From JAWXCB01 sp034440455 (GTDB lineage: Bacteria > Bacteroidota > Bacteroidia > Chitinophagales > CAIOSU01), in assembly GCA_034440455.1 (NCBI GenBank), contig JAWXCB010000074.1, forward strand, positions 1-6,508: DNA of 6,508 bases. Reading direction: 5' to 3'. Positions 1 to 4,999 of the stretch are shown in pieces. The notes under the pieces are model-generated. The model was not told the DNA's origin. It ran no database searches and saw only the letters and a program-made list of their open reading frames with translations. How positions within the stretch are numbered: the first letter of the stretch is position 1; each line of letters opens with the position of its first letter. The position numbers and the translations under genes are program-made.

Positions 1-4
1 TGCT

Positions 5-334
5 ATGGCTGCAACCAAGTGGGCAGAGGCTATGCAGCCGCTTTTAAAAAAATACAAAGGCAAGCCGCATCCGCTTGATTATCAAAACACTTACCAACTC
101 ATGGTGATGGTGGTGCTCTCCGCACAGGATTCCGACAGGCATATTAATTCTATTGCGCCTGCATTGTTCAATGCGTTTCCCGACATGGCAGCGCTCGCAG
201 GCGCAGTGCAGGAAGACTTTTTCCCCTACATCGCAAAAGTGAGAGGCTCTGCAAGAAAGTGCGAGTGGCTGCTGCAAATTGCGCAGCAACTCAAAACCGA
301 TGAAAACATTCCCCTCACGATGATGGACTCGTGA
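5..334 (+). CDS. nth: Endonuclease III-like DNA glycosylase/AP lyase, N-terminal fragment (frameshifted gene)
   Basis: This is the N-terminal half of an endonuclease III (HhH-GPD superfamily) protein, which in base-excision repair removes oxidised pyrimidines and nicks the resulting abasic site. The motif VLSAQDSD (residues 37-44) matches the LLSAQATD helix of E. coli Nth. The following helices (SIAPALF, then YIAKVRGSARKCEWLL) align with the family up to IPLTMMD, after which the frame hits TGA at 332-334. The continuation lies in another frame from 331. Joined, the two parts give about 211 residues, the length of E. coli Nth, so the start at ATG 5 is plausible. The frame is still open at the left window edge and a start further upstream cannot be excluded. 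ATG at 35 is another possible start. The break may be a real mutation or a sequencing error. Confidence 0.8.
   Translation: MAATKWAEAMQPLLKKYKGKPHPLDYQNTYQLMVMVVLSAQDSDRHINSIAPALFNAFPDMAALAGAVQEDFFPYIAKVRGSARKCEWLLQIAQQLKTDENIPLTMMDS
319..334 (+). other. Apparent single-base deletion (frameshift) in the endonuclease III-like gene
   Basis: The first frame reads IPLTMMDS and stops, while the next frame reads LVKLKGIGRK from 328. Adding one base between about 322 and 330 joins them as IPLTM(M/D)(D/G)LVKLKGIGRK, which fits the endonuclease III alignment at the hairpin entrance without loss or gain of residues. The local sequence atgatgg is a short repeat where one base is easily lost. I see no classical slippery heptamer, so programmed frameshifting is unlikely. 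Confidence 0.75.
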
Positions 335-639
335 AGCTGAAGGGCATCGGGCGCAAATCGGCAAACGTGATTATGCGCGAAGCGGGCATGAAAGCCGAAG
401 GCATAATTGTTGACCTGCACGTAGTGCGCGTGGCGCCCCGCCTCGGCATCGCCACCGGAGAAGACCCGAAAAAGATTGAGCTGCAACTCATGGAGCAGAT
501 TGCGAAAAAAGACTGGGGCGAAGCAGGCATGGCAATCTCTTTTCTCGGGCGCGAAACCTGCCGCCCCACCAACCCGAAACATGATGAATGCGTGCTGAAA
601 GATGTATGCGCGCATTATGCCGAAAAGAAGAAAGGCTGA
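331..639 (+). CDS. nth: Endonuclease III-like DNA glycosylase/AP lyase, C-terminal fragment with helix-hairpin-helix and iron-sulfur motif
   Basis: This is the C-terminal half of the same gene. It starts directly in the helix-hairpin-helix: LKGIGRKSANV (residues 3-13 of this frame) matches E. coli LPGVGRKTANV, whose GRK lysine is the Schiff-base nucleophile. IVDLHVVRV (residues 26-34) matches AVDTHIFRV and keeps the catalytic Asp at 412-414. The C-terminal cluster motif is C-x6-H-x2-C-x5-C at 559-609 instead of C-x6-C-x2-C-x5-C, so the second iron-sulfur ligand position is His. The segment before it (EAGMAISFLGRETCRP) also differs from the usual H-x-x-L-I-x-H-G-R, which points to a divergent Bacteroidota paralogue and not the housekeeping enzyme. 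GTG 331 is only the first possible start in this frame. The natural start is in the upstream fragment, so translation from 331 is doubtful. Confidence 0.8.
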   Translation: MKLKGIGRKSANVIMREAGMKAEGIIVDLHVVRVAPRLGIATGEDPKKIELQLMEQIAKKDWGEAGMAISFLGRETCRPTNPKHDECVLKDVCAHYAEKKKG

Positions 640-658
640 CGGCAACTGAGCGTAAGCC

Positions 659-722
659 GTCATGTTGAGTTTATCGAAACATGGCGCGGGCAATCACCAC
701 CCTTCCATAAACTCAGGGTGAC
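659..722. repeat. Imperfect inverted repeat, dispersed intergenic (REP-like) type
   Basis: The left arm gtcatgttgagtttat (659-674) and right arm ataaactcagggtgac (707-722) are complementary over 16 positions. The only exceptions are a three-base stretch that gives two G-T pairs and one mismatch. The arms are separated by 32 bases that include cgaaacatg. The wording resembles the TTGAGCTTGTCGAA / CTTCGACAAGCTCAGGGTGAC type of dispersed repeat that I recall from many bacterial intergenic regions. It lies between the endonuclease gene and the toxin-antitoxin pair. A second small hairpin, tcccg-ctgtt-cggga, follows at 728-742 without a clean T-tract, so termination is possible but unproven. Confidence 0.6.
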
Positions 723-762
723 TGCCCTCCCGCTGTTCGGGAATATGAATTATTTTTAAGGT

Positions 763-990
763 ATGAATCTTTTGAGCAGAATCACAATTGACCCGCAGAT
801 TTGCCACGGCAAACCCTGCGTAAGAAATATGCGCTGGCCTGTTGAAGTGATACTTGATATGCTGAGCGCTGAAATGACTTTTGATGAAATCCTCAAAGAC
901 CATCCCGAGTTGGAGAAAGAAAATATTCTGGCTTCGCTCCAGTTTGCAAAACTTCTCTCGTCAGGACAGTCGCCCAAAGAAGTAAGTTGA
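763..990 (+). CDS. DUF433 domain protein, putative VapB-type antitoxin
   Basis: This 75-residue protein is nearly all one DUF433 domain. RITIDPQICHGKPCVRNMRW (residues 6-25) matches the family core I/T-DP-x-ICHGKPC-I-R-x-x-R. It is followed by the helix-turn-helix-like part PVEVILDMLSAEMTFDEIL (26-44) and HPELEKENILASLQFA (47-62). The usual G-T-R after CIR is here N-M-R, a mild deviation. DUF433 proteins are usually partnered with DUF5615 PIN-like proteins, as in the mycobacterial VapBC45 pair, and that partner follows directly. The role, binding and neutralising the toxin and probably autoregulating the operon, is inferred from family and context. ATG 763 is chosen because it gives the standard family N-terminus; the purine run taagg sits very close to it. 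The stop TGA (988-990) overlaps the start of the next gene. Confidence 0.88.
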   Translation: MNLLSRITIDPQICHGKPCVRNMRWPVEVILDMLSAEMTFDEILKDHPELEKENILASLQFAKLLSSGQSPKEVS

Positions 991-1346
991 TAAAGGCGCT
1001 GTGTGACGTTCACATCTCTTACAAAATTGTAAAGTTTCTCAATGAGCGCGGCATTCCTGCAACGCATGTAAATGATTTGCCTGATAAATGGCATACAAAA
1101 GACAATGTGGTTTGTCAATATGCAGATATGCACGACCTGACAGGAATCACAAAAGATGAAGATTTTAGAAATACCCACTTTGTGCAGGGCACTCCTAAAA
1201 GACTTATCAGAATTACACTTGGAAATATTTCTAATGTTGAGTGGATAAAAATCTTAGATGAGCATCTTCTGGTGATTATGCATAAGATGGATGCAGGGAA
1301 ATGTTATTTTGAAATAGGGAAAAATTATACGGAAGTGATTCCATAA
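987..1346 (+). CDS. DUF5615 PIN-like protein, putative toxin RNase of a VapBC-type pair
   Basis: This 119-residue protein matches the DUF5615 family, small PIN-like proteins thought to be nucleases. Visible signatures are the N-terminal strand with its acidic residue (IKALCDVHIS, D7), THVNDLP (26-32), the ITKDEDF motif (54-60) with D57 and D59, the basic strand KRLIRI (71-76) and the characteristic GNISN (79-83). These are the expected acidic metal-site residues, so the toxin looks intact. The start is TTG at 987, inside the antitoxin stop region (TTGA overlap, translational coupling). The next in-frame ATG would be Met48, which would remove the first strand and D7, so TTG is strongly preferred. 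A purine-rich stretch (aaagaag) lies 6-12 bases upstream. Cleavage target and actual toxicity are unknown. Confidence 0.87.
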   Translation: MIKALCDVHISYKIVKFLNERGIPATHVNDLPDKWHTKDNVVCQYADMHDLTGITKDEDFRNTHFVQGTPKRLIRITLGNISNVEWIKILDEHLLVIMHKMDAGKCYFEIGKNYTEVIP

Positions 1347-1368
1347 ATCAAGTAGCTTCTTTTTTCTT

Positions 1369-1403
1369 CTGATGTCTGACTACTGTCATCTGCCGACTTA
1401 TTT
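1369..1403. repeat. Degenerate 7-bp tandem repeat (CTGNCNA type)
   Basis: Four consecutive heptamers begin with CTG: CTGATGT, CTGACTA, CTGTCAT and CTGCCGA, followed by a decayed fifth, CTTATTT. The pattern is a diverged form of the CTGCCAA-like heptamer tracts I recall from Bacteroidota intergenic DNA. It lies between the toxin gene and the promoter of the peptide transporter and is not coding. Confidence 0.5.
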
Positions 1404-1410
1404 CTTTTTA

Positions 1411-1418
1411 TATCTTTA
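1411..1418 (+). promoter_or_regulatory. Putative Bacteroidota-type -7 promoter element for the POT transporter
   Basis: TATCTTTA matches the Bacteroidota -7 consensus TAnnTTTG at all fixed positions but the last. It is followed by gcc and an A-rich leader (acaaaataatt) ending at ATG 1436, the usual arrangement in this phylum. I see no clear TTG -33 element at the expected distance. Transcription would start about 10 bases before the start codon. Confidence 0.45.
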
Positions 1419-1435
1419 GCCCACACAAAATAATT

Positions 1436-3007
1436 ATGGAAACAGCAAAGATGCCGAAGGGCATTCCTTACATCATCGGCAATGAAGCGGCAGAGCGGTT
1501 CAGCTTCTATGGCATGAAAACCATTCTCGTCCTATTCATGACCAATTATTTGCTAATGAGCGAAAACAAATCCACGATTTGGGTGCATACGTTTCTGATG
1601 GCGGCATACCTGCTGCCGCTCATAGGCGGAATGGTGGCTGATATTTTCTGGGGCAAATACAAAACGATAATGTACCTCTCGCTTTTTTATTGCCTCGGTC
1701 ATGGCGTGCTGGCGATTTATGAAAGCCAGTTCACGCTTGCGCTCGGGCTTGGCTTCATCGCCATTGGCGCGGGGGGAATCAAATCGTGCGTGTCAGCCCA
1801 CGTAGGCGACCAGTTTGATAAAACAAACAGCACGTTGCTGGAGCGCGTATTCGGGTTCTTTTATATCAGCATTAATCTTGGCGCGTTTATCTCCACGCTG
1901 CTCACACCGTTGCTGATGAAATATTATGGACCATCTGTTGCGTTTGGCGTGCCGGGTGTGCTGATGCTTCTTGCCACGTTTGTGTTTTGGCTGGGAAGAA
2001 AAAAGTTCATCGCCATTCCCGCTGCGGGCTGGAAGAATTTTAAGGAAGCAGTGTTTTCAAAAAACGGGTTGCGGATTATTGGCAAGCTGAGCGTAGTGTA
2101 TATCTTCATCAGCATCTTTTGGGCGCTGTTTGACCAAACGGGTTCCACGTGGGTATTGCAGGCAAAACGCTCGCTGATGGACAAAACTATTGACCTCGGC
2201 TTCGTGAACTTCACGCTGCTGCCCGACCAGATACAGGCGATGAACCCCTTTTTAATTCTCATCCTCTCGCTGTTGTTTTCTTATGTCGTCTATCCGGTGG
2301 TGAATCGTTTTTTCAAATTCACCTACATGCGCAAAATAGCGGTGGGACTTTTCATTGCCGTGCTTTCCTTCGTAACGATTGCTTATGTGGAAGGAAGGAT
2401 TGAACAAGGAATTCCAACGCATGTCGGCTGGCAGTTGCTGGCGTTTCTTATTATCACCATTGCAGAAGTGTTAGTTGCAATCACAGCGCTTGAGTTTTCC
2501 TACACGCAAGCGCCCAACGCGATGAAGTCGTTTATCATGGGCTTGTTTTGGCTCACGGTTACAGTAGGAAATCTTATCACTACGGAAGTGAACAGGTTCA
2601 TTGTGCGCGAAGTGAACTTGCAGGAAGTTACTGTTGGTGAAAGAACTTTTGCAAGCGTTGCAACATGGGAAGGAATTGAAACAGGCTTGAAGCTCGAAGC
2701 TGAAGAAATAAAAGGCGTGGGCATGATTCAGCAAAACGAAAACAAAACAGATTCCTCAAAACTCTCCGGCACATTTGTGATTGGACAAGTGAATGTCGCA
2801 GCGAAATCGTTTGAGTTGCTGGATATTGATAAGCAGCCTGTGCACACGTTTCAGCAAACGCCTTCAGAATTTCCGCAAGCTGTTTCAGTGAACAAGCTGA
2901 AAGGCTCCGGCTACTTTTGGTTTTTCGTTTACCTGATGCTGGGCGCAGCGGTGCTGTTTATTCCGGTAGCGATTTGGTATAAAGAGGAACAGTATATTCA
3001 GGGATAA
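1436..3007 (+). CDS. POT/PTR2-family proton-coupled oligopeptide transporter (MFS)
   Basis: This 523-residue inner-membrane symporter imports di- and tripeptides with protons. Family marks are clear: E17-x-x-E20-R21 in GNEAAERFSFYG on helix 1, GGMVADIFWGKYKTI (64-78) after helix 2, the first PTR2 signature GAGGIKSCVSAHVGDQF (111-127) with the helix-4 Lys116, the second signature FYISINLGAF (142-151), FWALFDQTGSTW (228-239) on helix 7, and LEFSYTQAP (352-360) with the helix-10 Glu353. I count 12 membrane helices, without the extra two-helix hairpin between helices 6 and 7 found in many bacterial members. Residues 386-490 between helices 11 and 12 form a hydrophilic, strand-rich insertion predicted to face the periplasm. 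ATG 1436 places the ExxER motif at the normal distance from the N-terminus. The gene appears monocistronic and converges on the next gene with 3 bases between stops. Confidence 0.93.
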   Translation: METAKMPKGIPYIIGNEAAERFSFYGMKTILVLFMTNYLLMSENKSTIWVHTFLMAAYLLPLIGGMVADIFWGKYKTIMYLSLFYCLGHGVLAIYESQFTLALGLGFIAIGAGGIKSCVSAHVGDQFDKTNSTLLERVFGFFYISINLGAFISTLLTPLLMKYYGPSVAFGVPGVLMLLATFVFWLGRKKFIAIPAAGWKNFKEAVFSKNGLRIIGKLSVVYIFISIFWALFDQTGSTWVLQAKRSLMDKTIDLGFVNFTLLPDQIQAMNPFLILILSLLFSYVVYPVVNRFFKFTYMRKIAVGLFIAVLSFVTIAYVEGRIEQGIPTHVGWQLLAFLIITIAEVLVAITALEFSYTQAPNAMKSFIMGLFWLTVTVGNLITTEVNRFIVREVNLQEVTVGERTFASVATWEGIETGLKLEAEEIKGVGMIQQNENKTDSSKLSGTFVIGQVNVAAKSFELLDIDKQPVHTFQQTPSEFPQAVSVNKLKGSGYFWFFVYLMLGAAVLFIPVAIWYKEEQYIQG

Positions 3008-3010
3008 CGG

Positions 3011-3982
3011 CTACTGAATAGAAGCCAGCTTCTTATTGAGGTTGTTAATCAGTTCCTGCTGCTTGTCCCTGTCACCTTGCTTAATGATTGCGGCATTTTC
3101 ATTGTTGCTGATGTCGCGCTCATAATCGCGGATGTCGGCTTCGCTGCCGGTAATATCTTTATGACATCCGTCTTCGTTTTTTTGCAGTTTGGAAAGTTCG
3201 CCTTCCAGGCTTTTCAGTTTCTTTTCTTCTTCTTTCAGCAGCACTTCGTTGCCCCCGCTTTTTGCTAATGCAACGGCTGCTTTCTGTTCCTGTACTTGCT
3301 TCCTTACACGCTCCTGGTCAAGTTCGCAGGTGGAGATTTTTTCTTTTGTATTATCAATCGTCTGTTTCTCCTCGCTGATTTTCTTTTGAAGATTATCATT
3401 TTCTTTATGGATTTTATCCAACTCCGATTGCAGGTCTTTCAGTTTGTCTTTCTCCGCGTCAATCTTTTCCTGCACCGCATTTTGATAAGCTCTCATGGCA
3501 TAGTCTCTTGTGAATTTTCTTGCCGCGATATATTCCGATTCATTTTTTTCTTTCGTGAGGAAAACGCTGTCCATCTCATAGAAGGTGAGCATCTCCACGC
3601 GGTCTTCATATTCATTGAGGATGATATAGACATTCAGCGGCTTGGAGGAAATGCTTTTGATAATATTCCCCATAATGGAATATTCATTATTCACCAACAC
3701 CACTTTTGATTTATTTTCTTCCTTCATCACTTTGCTCACTGCTTCAGTGATGCCTTTTTTCGTGGCATTATGCACGTCAATCTTAAAGCCCGGCTGCATT
3801 CCCTTGCTCATGTTTTTTGTGATGTCTTCAATCACGAGCGGTTTCGCAACAGCGGGGTCTGTTTTCGTTTCTGCTTTTGTTTCTGCTTTTGTTTCTGGTT
3901 TTACTTCTGTTTCCGTTTGTGCTGAAAGGTGAAAACCTGTTTGCAACAGCAGGAAAAAAAAGAAGGAAAAAAGGTGTCTCAT
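3011..3982 (-). CDS. Exported protein of unknown function with long C-terminal coiled coil
   Basis: I do not recognise a named family, though proteins of this layout occur in Bacteroidota. The 323-residue product begins MRHLFSFFFFLLLQTGFHLSA, a typical Sec signal peptide with likely cleavage after LSA (Ala21). Next come a low-complexity ETKA-repeat linker (24-42), a compact predicted alpha/beta domain (about 66-165, including NVYIILNEYEDRVEMLTFYE), and a charged, heptad-like coiled coil from about 168 to the end. Cysteines occur at 219 and 273 in the coiled coil. There is no lipobox and no C-terminal secretion domain, so the mature protein is probably periplasmic. The frame stays open to 4057, but ATG 3982 is chosen because it puts the signal peptide at the N-terminus; a GTG at 4057 would add 25 residues in front of it. 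It is divergent from the membrane protein at 4087. Confidence 0.8.
   Translation of the reverse strand: MRHLFSFFFFLLLQTGFHLSAQTETEVKPETKAETKAETKTDPAVAKPLVIEDITKNMSKGMQPGFKIDVHNATKKGITEAVSKVMKEENKSKVVLVNNEYSIMGNIIKSISSKPLNVYIILNEYEDRVEMLTFYEMDSVFLTKEKNESEYIAARKFTRDYAMRAYQNAVQEKIDAEKDKLKDLQSELDKIHKENDNLQKKISEEKQTIDNTKEKISTCELDQERVRKQVQEQKAAVALAKSGGNEVLLKEEEKKLKSLEGELSKLQKNEDGCHKDITGSEADIRDYERDISNNENAAIIKQGDRDKQQELINNLNKKLASIQ
3861..3920 (-). repeat. 12-bp tandem repeat encoding the ETKA linker
   Basis: Five consecutive 12-base units (3861-3872, 3873-3884, 3885-3896, 3897-3908, 3909-3920) share the plus-strand form gcttttgtttct. Two middle copies are identical and the outer ones differ at a few bases. 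On the minus strand they encode a (T/A/K)-E-T-(E/K) type linker just after the signal peptide. Twelve bases keep the frame, so copy number can change without breaking the gene. Confidence 0.75.
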
Positions 3983-3999
3983 AGTTTTGAATTTGAAGG

Positions 4000-4007
4000 C
4001 GAAGGTA
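4000..4007 (-). promoter_or_regulatory. Putative -7 promoter element for the coiled-coil protein
   Basis: On the minus strand TACCTTCG (4007 to 4000) differs from TAnnTTTG by one base. It is followed by cc and an AT-rich leader (ttcaaattcaaaact) running into ATG 3982, the same architecture as ahead of the POT gene. No clear TTG -33 box is seen. It supports ATG 3982 over the upstream GTG, because the GTG would lie upstream of this promoter. Confidence 0.38.
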
Positions 4008-4048
4008 AGAAGAACAGAAATTATTTCCCATTGTATGCGATGGTTTAT

Positions 4049-4095
4049 GGCTGCCACCCAATTAATTTTGCACTAATAGACTATCCGTGGCAGCC
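4049..4095. promoter_or_regulatory. 9-bp perfect inverted repeat in the divergent intergenic region
   Basis: GGCTGCCAC (4049-4057) and GTGGCAGCC (4087-4095) are exact reverse complements separated by 29 bases. The right arm contains the GTG start of the membrane protein, and the putative -7 element of that gene lies between the arms. This could be a two-site operator or a DNA-level signal. A hairpin in the mRNA is less likely, because the left arm would be upstream of the predicted transcription start. Confidence 0.35.
4063..4070 (+). promoter_or_regulatory. Putative -7 promoter element for the polytopic membrane protein
   Basis: TAATTTTG fits TAnnTTTG exactly. Transcription would begin near 4077, leaving about 10 bases of leader before GTG 4087. 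There is no obvious TTG at the proper -33 distance; the nearest, at 4031-4033, is too far. Confidence 0.42.
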
Positions 4096-4989
4096 GATAT
4101 TTTACTTTCAAACGCATTTGAGGATTTCCAGCCCGATGTTGCATCGCCAACATCAGGGGGCAAAGATTCTTTTGGCGGAAGGGTTAAGCGCATTCTGACT
4201 TCGGCTGTACTGTTGCTCGTGGCTTATATCATCGCTTTTCTCCTGCATCAATATGCAACTGGTTTATTGTGCATCGTTTATGGCTTTCACCCCGTGATTT
4301 CTTATAATCATATCAGCAACCTGCCAAATGATTACCGGGAGTGGACACTGTGGAGCATTACCATTATTTTTTCTTCCGGTCCGTTAATCTGTTTGATTGT
4401 CGGAATCTTTTTTTTGGATTTTTTTAACAGCATGAGCGGCAGAGGCACGCTGCTCCGCTGTTTCACACTTTGGTGTTCCATCTGTTTTCTGAATTTGTTT
4501 TTTTCTTTTCTTCTTGTAAGCCCCATCGCAGTTGAAAATTATTCCTCCAACCTCTACACCGGTTTTTCCATCGTAGGCGCGTGGTGGCGATTCGGCAGGC
4601 TGATGATGATTCCGCTGGCATTCGTGGCATTGACTGGTTCTATCCTCGTTGGTTTTCTTACGGGCACCATGTTCCTGAAATTTTCTTTTTCAAAAACATT
4701 GATTGAAACTTACAGCGGCAGGCGCAATATCCTTTTTCAGCTATACTTACTTCCGGTGTTACTCGCTGCACCTGTTGTTCTCTTCCTATCAAACGACAAA
4801 AGCTATTTAGTGCATGTTTCCCACCTAATCAATTTGTTCTTGATGTCGGTCGGCATGATGATGGGCGTAGAAAACATCAGTAAGGAAATGCGTGTTTATG
4901 GGAAGGACATTTTAAATGCCATCCCCGTATTTTGGCTTGCGCTTGCGGGCGGGCTTATCAGCCTTATTGTGTTTGTGCTGGAATCCTGA
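4087..4989 (+). CDS. Polytopic integral membrane protein of unknown function
   Basis: This 300-residue protein has a hydrophilic N-terminus of about 34 residues and then roughly seven membrane helices (near 35-60, 88-110, 123-145, 172-196, 217-234, 241-260 and 279-297). Between the first two helices is a polar loop, GFHPVISYNHISNLP (66-80), followed by W-x-x-W and a helix with SSGPL (96-100). The GP turn is a little like that of membrane-embedded site-2 proteases, but there is no HExxH, so no protease call is made. I recall similar unnamed proteins in Bacteroidota. GTG 4087 is the first usable start after the in-frame stop at 4063-4065, and no good ATG exists before helix 1. It diverges from the exported coiled-coil gene with 104 bases between starts. 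A shared role is possible but unsupported. Its stop is 10 bases from the converging surface-protein gene. Confidence 0.75.
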   Translation: MAADILLSNAFEDFQPDVASPTSGGKDSFGGRVKRILTSAVLLLVAYIIAFLLHQYATGLLCIVYGFHPVISYNHISNLPNDYREWTLWSITIIFSSGPLICLIVGIFFLDFFNSMSGRGTLLRCFTLWCSICFLNLFFSFLLVSPIAVENYSSNLYTGFSIVGAWWRFGRLMMIPLAFVALTGSILVGFLTGTMFLKFSFSKTLIETYSGRRNILFQLYLLPVLLAAPVVLFLSNDKSYLVHVSHLINLFLMSVGMMMGVENISKEMRVYGKDILNAIPVFWLALAGGLISLIVFVLES

Positions 4990-4999
4990 GAGAAGAAGT

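Noticed and set aside
226..693. Minus-strand open frame of 155 codons opposite the endonuclease gene
   Set aside because: The plus strand carries clear endonuclease III motifs in this interval, and the minus product shows no recognisable family features.
751..758. TATTTTTA as a -7 element for the antitoxin gene
   Set aside because: It is only 4 bases from ATG 763, so transcription would begin at or after the start codon.
756..1178. Minus-strand open frame of 140 codons over the toxin-antitoxin pair
   Set aside because: It overlaps two well-supported genes on the plus strand and has no recognisable motifs.
3017..3037. Possible hairpin aatagaag-ccag-cttcttatt as terminator for the POT gene
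   Set aside because: The stem is about 8 pairs with one bulge, but no T-tract follows on either strand and it lies inside the converging coding region.
3983..4057. 25-residue N-terminal extension of the coiled-coil protein from a GTG at 4057
   Set aside because: It would bury the signal peptide 25 residues inside the protein and lies upstream of the promoter-like element at 4000-4007.
4087..4989. Membrane protein as a site-2 (M50) protease because of the GP turn in helix 2
   Set aside because: No HExxH motif or conserved metal-binding Asp segment is present.
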